From assembly GCA_023415575.1 (NCBI GenBank), contig JAEZKF010000027.1, positions 1 to 64,000 of the forward strand: a DNA stretch of 64,000 nt, read 5' to 3'. The notes below the pieces were generated by a model, which was not told where the DNA came from, did not search any database, and was given only the letters and a program-made list of their open reading frames with translations. Shown here in pieces: positions 55,482 through 63,982 of the stretch (its first letter is position 1; each line of letters opens with the position of its first letter). Source of the DNA: Bacillota bacterium (GTDB lineage: Bacteria > Bacillota > Clostridia > Oscillospirales > Ruminococcaceae). The position numbers and the translations under genes were made by a program.

Positions 55482-56133
55482 TATTTCGAAGGATTATGCG
55501 ATTACCCTCTCTGCCTCTTTGGATAGCAATATGAGACCCGCCCACCGTTTTTCGCGCGGGTACCGCATCCGTAAAAAGGCCCTGATAAGCGGGATGGAAG
55601 GCAGACAGCCGATATCACCGGCGATTTTGCGCAGAAGAATACTGGTTCCCCTTGTTGCAATCTTGATGATTATGGCAATCGCCATGAGCGTTCAGGCAAT
55701 CCGCGGGCCAGTTGTTTCGTTTGTCCAGCGCGTCTATGAAGAGATGACCGATTTTATCTTAGGAGCAAGCGACAACACCGAGCCGAAGGCCGCAACCGCC
55801 TTAGACTTTACCCTTTCTTATGTTCCGGAGGGCTTTAAGCTGGTCAATACGGTTGACAATGCCGGCATGAAGATGGAGGTATATGAGGACAGACTCGGCG
55901 GAGACTTCTCCTTCGCCATAATCAATCAGGCGGAGAAGTTCTCAATCGATACCGAAGGAGCGGTGGTAACCGAGACGACCCTGCAGGATAAGAAGACGGT
56001 AATCTCCCAAAAGGATACCTACATATTGATTACCGTATTTGACCTTGAGAATCAATCCATCTACAACTATTACGGAACCCTGAGTCTGGATGAGGCTGTA
56101 AAGGTCGTAGAAAACGCCATCATAACTAAATAA
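55441..56133 (+). CDS. DUF4367-type membrane protein, probable anti-sigma factor
   Basis: A 230-residue protein: a cytoplasmic N-terminus of about 65 residues (the place for sigma binding), one membrane helix (about 66-86), and an outer domain with LDFTLSYVPEGFKLVNTVDN and a C-terminal NYYGTLSLDEAVKVVENA, the DUF4367 pattern found next to ECF sigma genes. No zinc-binding HxxxCxxC motif is present. The ATG at 55441 is very close to GGAGGAGG; a TTG at 55450 is 9 bases from GGAGG and may be the true start. Confidence 0.8.
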   Translation: MRYLEKTLRSAILDISKDYAITLSASLDSNMRPAHRFSRGYRIRKKALISGMEGRQPISPAILRRRILVPLVAILMIMAIAMSVQAIRGPVVSFVQRVYEEMTDFILGASDNTEPKAATALDFTLSYVPEGFKLVNTVDNAGMKMEVYEDRLGGDFSFAIINQAEKFSIDTEGAVVTETTLQDKKTVISQKDTYILITVFDLENQSIYNYYGTLSLDEAVKVVENAIITK

Positions 56134-56150
56134 GGTTGACAAATGACATG

Positions 56151-56188
56151 ATTGCCACCGGCCCCAAAAACCGGTGGCAATAAATTTT
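56151..56188 (+). terminator. Terminator of the sigma/anti-sigma operon
   Basis: ATTGCCACCGG (56151-56161) pairs with CCGGTGGCAAT (56171-56181), followed by a T-rich tail. Confidence 0.8.
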
Positions 56189-56364
56189 TCTAATATTTTT
56201 GTCACATAGTGTCACATTCGCGCCCTTTTATTCGTTATTAATAATTAGAGGCGGCTGTATCATAAACAAAGGCCCCCGAAACAGCAAATCCCCTTTCTAA
56301 ATCGAAGAAGAAATGCAAAAAAGCACCCACATCAAACATTCCACACATATTGGAGGCATTTCTT

Positions 56365-56973
56365 TTGAAAAGACTAATTCTTTGTATTACACTAACCCTT
56401 ACCTTACTTTTATCGGCTTGCGCGGCTGTCCCCCCACCGCAGACCGAGCAAATTCTCCACGATGCGGTGCAAAGCGACCAGTATCAGCTTTCGGTTCACA
56501 TCCTTGACCAAAACTATGCGGTTATCCGCTTAACAGATACACAGCTAAAGGATGCATATGAGGTAGACCGCACCGATACACCGGATTCACAGGATGAATA
56601 CGGGTGGTATGTTCAGTTCGGTATTTATGAAATAAAGCTGCATCACCTAAAGATGTATCAGCAAGCCCCATACAAGCCCCAAATGATTCGCCTGCAGGAT
56701 ATGGAGTTAGAGCTTTACCAGAACACTTACAACCCAAAAGGAGAGTTTGTGTTTGGACACCTGCTTCCCGCAGAAAGCGTAAAGCTTGATGTGGACGGCA
56801 CAGACCTTGTGTTTACGGTTAAGATTCCGGACGAGTATTATGAAATCGACCTGCGGACGCAGGGGGATATTGTTAGCCTGCAAACGATGGACTGTACAAG
56901 ACCAAAGCCCTATCAAACCATAGCTGTAGACCCTGCAAAAGCGGTGGTGATAGATTCTCTGCAGGTTGAATGA
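56365..56973 (+). CDS. Lipoprotein of unknown function
   Basis: A 202-residue lipoprotein: KRLILCITLTLTLLLSAC is a signal peptide ending in lipobox LSAC. The mature part (YQLSVHILDQNYAVIRLTD, FGIYEIKLHHLKMYQQAPY) is beta-rich and matches no family I know. GGAGG lies 8 bases before the TTG at 56365, which directly precedes the signal peptide; a TTG at 56350 overlaps the binding site itself. It follows the sigma operon but has a terminator between. Confidence 0.75.
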   Translation: MKRLILCITLTLTLLLSACAAVPPPQTEQILHDAVQSDQYQLSVHILDQNYAVIRLTDTQLKDAYEVDRTDTPDSQDEYGWYVQFGIYEIKLHHLKMYQQAPYKPQMIRLQDMELELYQNTYNPKGEFVFGHLLPAESVKLDVDGTDLVFTVKIPDEYYEIDLRTQGDIVSLQTMDCTRPKPYQTIAVDPAKAVVIDSLQVE

Positions 56974-57082
56974 ACTATATTAAGGACTAAGAACATTAAA
57001 AACTCTATAAGCAAACAGCCGAAATCAGATACAAGCGGCAGTAAAGCCGTTTGGTATATCCAATCAAAGGAGGACGTTAATC

Positions 57083-57508
57083 ATGAAAGCAGTAATGAAA
57101 AAAGCCCTCATTCTTGTTGCATGCCTTTGTCTTTTGACTGTTTGGGTGTCTGCACAAGCCCCGGCACTTGTAACCGAGCCGTTGGACAGTATCATCACTC
57201 CTATGAACACCCATATCGGCACCACCTCAACCTATCTTGATGTGTCCGGCAAAACGGCAACCCTGTCCGCTAGTATGAGAGCGGTATCCTCTGTAACCAA
57301 ATGTGAGATTTCCGCTACACTTCAGCGTTTGCAGAACGGTACCTGGGTAAACGTTAAGACCTTCACGGCGTCCGACAACACCTACTACACCGCGCTTAGC
57401 GAGACCTATACCGTTACAAGCGGCTATTCCTATCGTCTGGCTACAACCTTTAAGGCCTATGTGAACGGCTCTTTGGTTGAAAGCTTCACAAAATACGCTT
57501 ATTCTTAA
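57083..57508 (+). CDS. Small secreted beta-rich protein (DUF6147-like)
   Basis: A 141-residue exported protein: signal peptide about 1-25 (MKKALILVACLCLLTVWVSAQA), then a Thr/Ser/Tyr-rich domain with TTSTYLDVSGKTATLSASM and RLQNGTWVNVKTFTA, and repeated short strands. It has the look of the small DUF6147-type proteins of Clostridia, an attribution I could not check. AAAGGAGG precedes the ATG. Function unknown. Confidence 0.7.
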   Translation: MKAVMKKALILVACLCLLTVWVSAQAPALVTEPLDSIITPMNTHIGTTSTYLDVSGKTATLSASMRAVSSVTKCEISATLQRLQNGTWVNVKTFTASDNTYYTALSETYTVTSGYSYRLATTFKAYVNGSLVESFTKYAYS

Positions 57509-57574
57509 CAGACAATACCTCGCGTCATACCGCGATTTCAATGGGCATACCTCATTTTGATGCTCTGCTATCAA

Positions 57575-57618
57575 CACCCAAAAAGGGCGTAGGCGAAAGC
57601 TTACGCCCTTTTTGGGTG
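57575..57618. terminator. Very strong hairpin terminator
   Basis: A perfect 17-bp stem (57575-57591 with 57602-57618) that includes AAAAA and TTTTT within its arms. It ends the small secreted protein transcript. From 57619 to 57860 I see nothing supportable. Confidence 0.85.
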
Positions 57619-57863
57619 CTCTTTTATCCTCATTGGGATTACTTAAGCCGAGTAAAATGCTGCTATGAGTCACAAAAGGCATATTCGTTTCGTTGTATTG
57701 TATGGATGCATAAATTGTAAATTTACAGTGAAGCAGGGATGTCATTTGCTGCGCGGCGACCAATTGATTATCAGAGTAGATTTGTATACGCACTCCCCGA
57801 CAATCTGTTTAATACCATTATTCACTCTGTTGCCTATGAGCTAGCCTGCCTTTTTGAAATATA

Positions 57864-57894
57864 CCGCCCCGCCTGATTACATCAAGCGGGGCGG
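57864..57894 (-). terminator. Terminator of the diacetamido-uronate operon
   Basis: CCGCCCCGC (57864-57872) pairs with GCGGGGCGG (57886-57894). The tail is short on Ts in this direction but the stem is strong and lies 12 bases past the last stop. Confidence 0.65.
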
Positions 57895-57905
57895 CTTTGT
57901 TATTC

Positions 57906-59042
57906 TCACTGCAGCGGAATATTCTCCATTCTTACCGTGGGCTTGGGTGTAAACCGTCCGACGAAATCCACACTTGCACATTCCTTGAGCGGCAGCTTGA
58001 CGGGCTCTCCCCGCGCTGCGGAAAGGTAGATGGCAAGCACCAGCTCCAGTGCCCTGCGCCCTGCCTCGCCGTCTATGGCGGGTGGGGTGCGGGTCTTGAT
58101 GGCGCGCAAAACGTCCGCGTACAGGGGCGTGTGACCAAAGCCGTAGACGTTGGGCGGGTCCTCGTGAAAAAGGGCGCAAACCTCCTCCTCCCTGTCCTTG
58201 CCGTCGGCAAACTTCCACACCTCGATGCGGTTGACCGACTTGCCCCCCGCCTTGACCGTCCCGCTCTCGCCAAAGAGGTACAAAGTCTCCTCTAAGTTAC
58301 TCGGGAACACGGCGGTTGTGCCCTCAATGACACCCAACGCGCCGTTTGCAAACCGCACCAGCGCAAGGCCGACATCCTCCGCCTCGATGTAGGGGTGCAC
58401 AAGGTTGTCGGTGTAGGCGAATACCTCGGCTACGTCGTCGCCCATCATCCACCTTAGTAGGTCAATATTGTGGATGCATTGGTTCATGAGAGCGCCGCCG
58501 TCTAATGCCCACCTGCCCCGCCATGGGGCCTGCTCATAGTAATCCTCCCCGCGGTGCCAGCGGATGTGGGCCGTGCCGTACAGCATACGCGTAAATCTGC
58601 CGTCCTCCACTGCGCGGCGAATCTTTGCAATCGACTTGTTAAACCGGTTTTGGTGGCAGACCGAAAGCACCACACCGCGCTTGCGGGCGCGCGCAATCAT
58701 CTCGTCCGCATCCGAAAGCGAAAGGGCCATCGGCTTTTCCACAATCACATGACACCCTGCCCCGATGCAGTCAAGGGCGATGCGGGCATGGCTGCCGCTT
58801 TCGGTGGCGATTGCGCACAGATCCGGCTCTATCTCAGCAAGCATCGTCTTGTGGTCGGTGTAAACGGGAATCTCGCCGAGGGAAAACTTTGCAATCAGCG
58901 CATGGCAAAGGGATGGGTCTAAATCGCACAGGGCAGCAATGCTAAGGCCGTTTTCGATTGCCGCGGCAATATGGTTGGGTGAAATGCGTCCACACCCAAT
59001 CAAGGCATACCGAACCTGCCTAGAGGAGTTCGATGTTGTCAC
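57906..59042 (-). CDS. Gfo/Idh/MocA oxidoreductase, WbpB-like UDP-sugar 3-dehydrogenase
   Basis: A 378-residue NAD-dependent enzyme: Rossmann motif YALIGCGRISPNH, EKPMALSLSDADEMI with the catalytic Lys, CHQNRFNKSIAKIRRAVEDGRF and NQCIHNIDLLRWMMGD. In the context of neighbouring WbpA-, WbpD- and WbpE-like genes, it should oxidise C3 of UDP-GlcNAc-uronate before transamination. It starts at GTG (59040-59042) and overlaps the preceding gene by 23 bases. Last gene of the operon. Confidence 0.88.
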   Translation of the reverse strand: MTTSNSSRQVRYALIGCGRISPNHIAAAIENGLSIAALCDLDPSLCHALIAKFSLGEIPVYTDHKTMLAEIEPDLCAIATESGSHARIALDCIGAGCHVIVEKPMALSLSDADEMIARARKRGVVLSVCHQNRFNKSIAKIRRAVEDGRFTRMLYGTAHIRWHRGEDYYEQAPWRGRWALDGGALMNQCIHNIDLLRWMMGDDVAEVFAYTDNLVHPYIEAEDVGLALVRFANGALGVIEGTTAVFPSNLEETLYLFGESGTVKAGGKSVNRIEVWKFADGKDREEEVCALFHEDPPNVYGFGHTPLYADVLRAIKTRTPPAIDGEAGRRALELVLAIYLSAARGEPVKLPLKECASVDFVGRFTPKPTVRMENIPLQ

Positions 59043-60345
59043 GCGGGAACACCTCTTTCATCGCGTTTTTGGTGTCGAATACCATATTTGCCTGCTTAGC
59101 AACCATCACATAGTCTACGTTGGTGTGGGAGGTGGTCACAATCACAAGGTCGGCCTTTGCCACCGCAGATGCCGACAGGTGCTTAAGCCCCTTTTTGGTC
59201 TTGCCCTTATAGCGGTACTCGGGCACATAGGGGTCATAATAGGTCACCACGGCCCCGCTTTGCTCTAACAGTTCAATCACGCGCAGGGCGGGGCTTTCGC
59301 GGTAATCGTCGATGTTCTGCTTATAGGCAACGCCGAGCACGAGGATCTCCGAGCCGTTGAGGGCCTTCTTTTGGCGGCTGAGTATCTCGGATGCCCGCTG
59401 GACGCAGTAGGCGGGCATTCTGTCGTTAATCATACCCGACGCCTCAATCATCGAGGTGTGAAAACCGTATTCGCGCGCCTTCCACGCAAGATAGTAGGGG
59501 TCAAGCGGGATACAGTGGCCGCCCAGACCCGGGCCGGGGTAAAAGGCCTGAAAGCCGTAGGGCTTTGTTTTGGCGGCATCGATGACCTCCCAGATGTTGA
59601 TGTTCATAACATGGCACAGCATGGCAAGCTCGTTGACAAGCCCAATGTTGATGTTGCGGTAGGTGTTTTCAAGTATCTTCTCCATCTCGGCAACTTTAGG
59701 GCTTGAGACAACCAGCACATCACTGTCGAGCACCTCGCGGTACATCTGCGAGATGCAGGCGGCGGCATCCTCTCCGATTGCCCCCACCACCTTGGGGGTA
59801 TTCTTGGTCTTGTATATGAGGTTGCCGGGGTCTACCCGCTCGGGGGAAAAGGCAAGGTAGAAGTCCTTGCCGCACTTAAGCCCCGAATACTCCTCAAGAA
59901 TCGGCATTATAAGCTCCTCGGTTGTGCCGGGATAGGTGGTGCTTTCGAGCACAACCATCATGCCCTTTTGCAGGTACTTTGCAACCGAGATGGCGCTTGA
60001 TTTGACGTAGCTGATGTCCGGCTGCTGGTGTTCATCCAACGGTGTTGGCACACAGATGGCGACAAACTGCACCTTCTCTACAAATGAAAAATCGTTGGTG
60101 GCGGCGAGCATCTGGTTATCCACAAGCTCCTTTAAATCATCCCCCGCAACATCTCCGATGTAGTTTTCTCCCTTGTTTACGAGCTTGACCTTCTCGGGCT
60201 GAACATCAAACCCGATGGTGCGAAAGCCCGCCTTTGCCTTTTCTACGGCAAGCGGCAGGCCGACATAGCCAAGCCCCACGACGCCCACCATGATTTTGCG
60301 CTGCTTTATCCGCTCGATTAACTCCTCGCATTGCTTGCTTATCAT
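59020..60345 (-). CDS. UDP-sugar 6-dehydrogenase, WbpA-like (UDP-GlcNAc to uronate)
   Basis: A 441-residue enzyme of the UDP-glucose/GDP-mannose dehydrogenase family: VGVVGLGYVGLPLAVEKAKAG (NAD site), LESTTYPGTTEE, FSPERVDPGN, and the catalytic Cys in GLGGHCIPLDPYYLAWKA. The FSPERxDPGN and PYYLAWKA variants fit the 2-acetamido sugar branch (WbpA/WecC-like). GGAGG is 7 bases from the ATG at 60343-60345; the ATG two codons earlier sits too close to it. Confidence 0.92.
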   Translation of the reverse strand: MISKQCEELIERIKQRKIMVGVVGLGYVGLPLAVEKAKAGFRTIGFDVQPEKVKLVNKGENYIGDVAGDDLKELVDNQMLAATNDFSFVEKVQFVAICVPTPLDEHQQPDISYVKSSAISVAKYLQKGMMVVLESTTYPGTTEELIMPILEEYSGLKCGKDFYLAFSPERVDPGNLIYKTKNTPKVVGAIGEDAAACISQMYREVLDSDVLVVSSPKVAEMEKILENTYRNINIGLVNELAMLCHVMNINIWEVIDAAKTKPYGFQAFYPGPGLGGHCIPLDPYYLAWKAREYGFHTSMIEASGMINDRMPAYCVQRASEILSRQKKALNGSEILVLGVAYKQNIDDYRESPALRVIELLEQSGAVVTYYDPYVPEYRYKGKTKKGLKHLSASAVAKADLVIVTTSHTNVDYVMVAKQANMVFDTKNAMKEVFPRDNIELL

Positions 60346-60374
60346 GCCCATTCCTCCGCTTTTATCCTCTATGG

Positions 60375-61007
60375 CTATCGTTTGCTCGGCCGCCTTCTTA
60401 CTAAGGCTACCTTTCTTGCCTGCTCGGTTGTTTTACTGTGTGTCTCTGAAACCATCTCGTTTTCCATGCGAAAGTGTTTGCCGCACAAAGCGCAGTGGGC
60501 ACTATCGTGCTCAAAGTCAAGTCTTCCGCCGCAGGCGCAGACATAGCCTGTCTGTCGGGCGGGATTACCCATCACAACGGCGTAATCGGGCACATCCTTG
60601 GTAACGACAGCCCCTGCCCCGACAAGCGCATACCGGCCGATGGTCACGCCGCACAGGATGGTGGCGTTTGCCCCGATGCTTGCCCCGGTGCGCACAAGGG
60701 TTTTGCGAAACTCCTCCTTGCGCTCGATAAAGGCGCGCGGGTTGATAACGTTGGTAAATACGCAGGATGGCCCTAGGAACACACCGTCCTCACACTCCAC
60801 ACCCGTGTAGATGGAGACGTTGTTCTGCACCTTGACCCCATGCCCGAGGATGGCCCCGGGTGCTACCACGACGTTTTGCCCGATGCGGCAGTTCTCGCCG
60901 ATGATGGCCCCCTTCATGATGTGGCAGAAGTGCCAGATCACCGTATCGCGGCCGATGGTGCAGGGTGTTTCGATATAGCTTGATTCATGTGCATAATATT
61001 CGCTCAC
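60375..61007 (-). CDS. Left-handed beta-helix N-acetyltransferase, WbpD-like
   Basis: A 210-residue hexapeptide-repeat enzyme: [66 protein letters not shown] is the left-handed helix; the family acetylates the 3-amino group of UDP-GlcNAc(3NH2)A. The C-terminus adds a CACGG..CALCG zinc-ribbon-like segment seen in some WbpD/WlbB proteins, then a basic tail. It starts at GTG, overlapping the aminotransferase stop by 4 bases, with AGGAG 8 bases before it. Confidence 0.9.
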   Translation of the reverse strand: MSEYYAHESSYIETPCTIGRDTVIWHFCHIMKGAIIGENCRIGQNVVVAPGAILGHGVKVQNNVSIYTGVECEDGVFLGPSCVFTNVINPRAFIERKEEFRKTLVRTGASIGANATILCGVTIGRYALVGAGAVVTKDVPDYAVVMGNPARQTGYVCACGGRLDFEHDSAHCALCGKHFRMENEMVSETHSKTTEQARKVALVRRRPSKR

Positions 61008-62218
61008 CGGTAAAACTCCTTTATGTTGTCCGCGACGTACCAGCGTTCAAGCTCGGTCATCTGCGCAAACAATGGGATTGCTACCGCACTGCGGCTTAAT
61101 TCCTCCGCTACCGGGAAATCCCCCTGCCGGTAGCCGAGAGACCGAAAGGCCGGCTGCAGATGCAGCGGTACAGGATAGTATACCGCAGTTAAAATCCCCT
61201 TATCCGCTAAAAAGGCACGCAGCTTGTCTCTATCTTTTGCGCGTAAAACAAACATATGCCATGCGTGGGCGTTGGGGTTATCCGCCTTGGGCAGGGTGAT
61301 GCCGTCTATCCCGGCAAGGGCTTGCGTATAGAACTTTGCAATTTCCCGCCTGCGCTGCAAAAAGCTGTCTAGGTGCCTTAGCTTTACGCGCAAGATGGTC
61401 GCCTGAACCTCATCAAGCCGCGAGTTATATCCAATCAGATGGTTGTGGTACTTGCTTAAAGCCGTTTCCTGGGTTACCTCGGTCAAGGGCGCCCCGTCTT
61501 CTTCACGGCAGGATGTGCCTGTGTGCTTGTGGTTTTCCACCCATTTTGCGGCCAGCCTGCCCGCCTCTCCCCCGCCGTGGGCGCGAAGTCCCCGCGCGAT
61601 GTCGGCAACGCAGTCGTAATCAGTCACTATGATGCCGCCGTCGCCCGCACAGGCAAGGTTTTTTGTGGGGAAAAAGGAAAAACACGCAGCATCCGAAAGA
61701 CTGCCCGCCATCCGCCCCTTATACCATGCCCCCGCCGCCTGACAGGCATCCTCGATGACATACAGGCCCCTGCGTTTTGCGAAGATGTTGATTTCGTCCA
61801 TATCCGCGCACTGGCCAAAGATGTGCACCGCAAGAATTGCCTTGGTGCGGTCTGTCACATGGTCTGCAAGCTTACTCGGGTCGATATTGTAGGTGTCCGG
61901 CTTTACATCACAAAAGACCGGCACGGCACCAACCGCTGCAATCGCCTCGGCTGTGGCAAAGAAGGTATATGGAGTGGTGATGACCTCATCCCCCGGGCCG
62001 ATGCACAGGCTGCGCAGGGCAATGCACAAGGCGTCGGTGCCGTTTGCCACCCCCACCGCATGCGAAACACCGACATAGTCCGCAAAGGCGCGCTCAAACT
62101 CCCGCACGTTCTCGCCGAGGATGTACTTACCCGAAGCAAGCGTCTCGCACACGGCGCGCTCACACTCTTCGCACACCTCGGCATACTCCCGCACGGGCGA
62201 TACAAGCTCTATGGGCAT
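61004..62218 (-). CDS. DegT/DnrJ/EryC1 PLP aminotransferase, WbpE-like
   Basis: A 404-residue sugar aminotransferase that converts the 3-keto sugar to a 3-amino sugar. [37 protein letters not shown] and the PLP lysine in [16 protein letters not shown] are conserved. AAAGGAG is 7 bases before the ATG at 62216-62218; open frame continues 75 codons upstream without similarity. First gene of the operon. The 224-base region upstream has a short GC-rich hairpin with TTTTTT on the minus strand near 62369-62392. Confidence 0.92.
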   Translation of the reverse strand: MPIELVSPVREYAEVCEECERAVCETLASGKYILGENVREFERAFADYVGVSHAVGVANGTDALCIALRSLCIGPGDEVITTPYTFFATAEAIAAVGAVPVFCDVKPDTYNIDPSKLADHVTDRTKAILAVHIFGQCADMDEINIFAKRRGLYVIEDACQAAGAWYKGRMAGSLSDAACFSFFPTKNLACAGDGGIIVTDYDCVADIARGLRAHGGGEAGRLAAKWVENHKHTGTSCREEDGAPLTEVTQETALSKYHNHLIGYNSRLDEVQATILRVKLRHLDSFLQRRREIAKFYTQALAGIDGITLPKADNPNAHAWHMFVLRAKDRDKLRAFLADKGILTAVYYPVPLHLQPAFRSLGYRQGDFPVAEELSRSAVAIPLFAQMTELERWYVADNIKEFYR

Positions 62219-62441
62219 GGCACGACTCCTTTCGTCATCCGGCGCCGCAACCGGCACCGAGAAAAAATAAGGTATACCAATATCTTTAAGTAAACCGCGC
62301 CAAAATATGCAGAGCCCATGGTAATTTCCCAAGGGAAAATCCCACGGAAAGCTCACGGATTTTCGGCATAAAAAAGGCCGCCCTGTGGGGGCAACTGGAC
62401 TTCCATTAAAAAGATAAACCGAACAACCATTTTTCATAAAC

Positions 62442-62470
62442 AAAAAGGAGCCACACCGTGGCTCCTTTTA
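62442..62470 (-). terminator. Terminator of the HEPN/nucleotidyltransferase pair
   Basis: AAAAGGAGCCAC and GTGGCTCCTTTT arms, 3-base loop, T run on the minus strand. Confidence 0.9.
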
Positions 62471-62494
62471 TGTATGTCTATTTCGCTTTTGCGT

Positions 62495-62968
62495 TCAGGC
62501 TTCGCTTTCAAGCATGCTCACAAAGTCAAGCGGCTCGTTATCGTCTGCGTTTTCCTCCTCTTCCTCCACCTGCTGGCAGATGAAGTCGTACATCTCGCGG
62601 GCGGTCTTGCAGATAAACTCGATGCGCTCGCGGGAGATGGTAAACGGGACGTCGGTCGGGTACCGCGTTTCAATGTAGTACCGGTTAAGGGTTGCACTCT
62701 CATCCAGCCACTGCTCAAACGCGCGGTCGTACCTTAACGCCTGACGGCACAGCCAGGTTAAGTTGTGGCCGTCCACCAGCCGGTCGGATGCCACCAGCAA
62801 AAAGGACTTGAGCGCCTTTTCTATCGTCTGCTGACAGTGAAAGGCGCACATGTTGTAGCAGTCGGCATGCTCAAGCAGAATCTCTGCTGCGTGCATATCC
62901 TCCCCCGCCTTTTGCAGCCAATCGAGATACCGTCGGCTGTCTCCTGTTCGGGTTCGCCGTCTGCTCAT
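62495..62968 (-). CDS. HEPN-domain protein (toxin-like)
   Basis: A 157-residue all-helical protein. DYLDW-type opening YLDWLQKAGEDMHAAEILLEHA, the AFHCQQTIEKALKSFLL helix, HNLTWLCRQAL and ETRYPTD match the COG2250-type HEPN family, many of which are RNases or partners of minimal nucleotidyltransferases. An R-x4-H (DRLVDGH) can be read, but whether this is the catalytic pair is unclear. The start overlaps the upstream nucleotidyltransferase-like gene by 4 bases (ATGA). Confidence 0.85.
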   Translation of the reverse strand: MSRRRTRTGDSRRYLDWLQKAGEDMHAAEILLEHADCYNMCAFHCQQTIEKALKSFLLVASDRLVDGHNLTWLCRQALRYDRAFEQWLDESATLNRYYIETRYPTDVPFTISRERIEFICKTAREMYDFICQQVEEEEENADDNEPLDFVSMLESEA

Positions 62969-63270
62969 AGCACCACAACCCCCGTTTCGTTTATGATGCT
63001 TGCAAACGAATGGGGGGTATTCACAAGTTCATTCCACTCTGCAGGGGTATAGATGACCACATCAAAGGGGACTTCCGAATCGATGCCGAGGTAGATGCGC
63101 TTTTCCACCTTGCTTTTGTCGTCGGTGTCCACCACTACGCACAGCTTAAAGCTTATCAGCTTACCCGCAATGCCCTTCTTCTGGTTAAACAGAATGATGT
63201 GCTCGGGGTTTACACCGGCCTCAATCTCACTTGCCACACGGCGTATGCTTTCAAAAAGCTCCTGCTCCAT
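62965..63270 (-). CDS. Degenerate minimal nucleotidyltransferase-like protein (antitoxin-like)
   Basis: A 101-residue protein placed where the MNT partner of a HEPN gene normally sits. EHIILFNQKKGIAGKLISFKLCVVVD follows the MNT strand plan, but the GSxARG and D-x-D residues needed for catalysis are missing (FNQKKG and SFKLCVVVD instead). The C-terminal VPFDVVIYTPAEWNEL and FASIINETGVVVL also fit the family. GGAGG lies 9 bases before the ATG. It may act only as a binding antitoxin or folding partner. Confidence 0.65.
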   Translation of the reverse strand: MEQELFESIRRVASEIEAGVNPEHIILFNQKKGIAGKLISFKLCVVVDTDDKSKVEKRIYLGIDSEVPFDVVIYTPAEWNELVNTPHSFASIINETGVVVL

Positions 63271-63351
63271 CCCAAAGCCCCTCCGTCTTGTTAAGCCGAC
63301 GGGATTTTCTCCGTCTGCATTGTGCCTTGCTGCGTAGACACTATATAGTAT

Positions 63352-63930
63352 TTACTTAGATGCGACCTTTTTAACCGCGGGAATCACTGCAAGGGCAAGT
63401 GCGCCGCCAATTAAAGCTGTAACAAACTGCGGGTAAGAGAACATCATCGAAAGCTTCTCGGCAACCTGAGGCTTGATTTCAGGCACCAAGGTAAGCAGGG
63501 CGGGCACGCTCAGCCACAGGAAAACGCATTTTGCTGCAGCACCCACTACAATACCTGCAATGCCCAGCACCCCATAGGGCTTTTGGTCCTTCTTTGCGGC
63601 AAGGCTGAAAAAGACCCATGTCACAAGCACGATAACCACGTTGCCAAGTGCGACTGCCGGGGTAATGATGGTCTGACCCTGAATGCCCAAAACAAGCGCA
63701 AGCACGGCGGAAAGTACGCCGACGGCAACACCGCTCCAAAGGCCGACTACGGCGGCGGTCAGAATCAGAATCATATTAACAAGCGAGCCGGTGATAAGCT
63801 GGGTAATGCTCATGGGGCCAAGTATAACCGCCCCTGCGGGGATGAGCTTACTGCCGATAAACTGTGCAACCACAAGCAGCGCCAGCATCAAACCGGTGCG
63901 CGCAATCCAAAGCGTTGATTTGTTCTTCAT
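63352..63930 (-). CDS. ECF transporter S component (vitamin-type)
   Basis: A 192-residue protein with six predicted helices: LWIARTGLMLALLVVAQFIG, GPMSITQLITGSLVNMILI, GLWSGVAVGVLSAVLALVLG and a last helix ALIGGALALAVIPAV. The pattern fits membrane S components that bind a vitamin or metal chelate and plug into a shared EcfAAT module, whose genes are not here. The ATG at 63928-63930 is 8 bases after AAGGAG; the ATG two codons earlier is too near. Substrate unknown; a leader hairpin is present. Confidence 0.8.
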   Translation of the reverse strand: MKNKSTLWIARTGLMLALLVVAQFIGSKLIPAGAVILGPMSITQLITGSLVNMILILTAAVVGLWSGVAVGVLSAVLALVLGIQGQTIITPAVALGNVVIVLVTWVFFSLAAKKDQKPYGVLGIAGIVVGAAAKCVFLWLSVPALLTLVPEIKPQVAEKLSMMFSYPQFVTALIGGALALAVIPAVKKVASK

Positions 63931-63944
63931 AATCATTTCTCCTT

Positions 63945-63982
63945 CTTTTGTCTGGGACGCATCTGCCAAAGATGTCCCGGTG
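63945..63982 (-). promoter_or_regulatory. Leader hairpin before the ECF S component, possible riboswitch part
   Basis: On the minus strand GGGAC-ATCT pairs with AGAT-(GC)-GTCCC around a 5-base loop, shortly before the ribosome binding site. Vitamin S components are often under riboswitches, but the leader is cut by the window edge and I cannot match a class. Confidence 0.35.

Noticed and set aside
62219..62441. Cyclic-di-GMP or other riboswitch before the diacetamido-uronate operon
   Set aside because: A short hairpin with a T run exists, but no conserved aptamer core could be matched.
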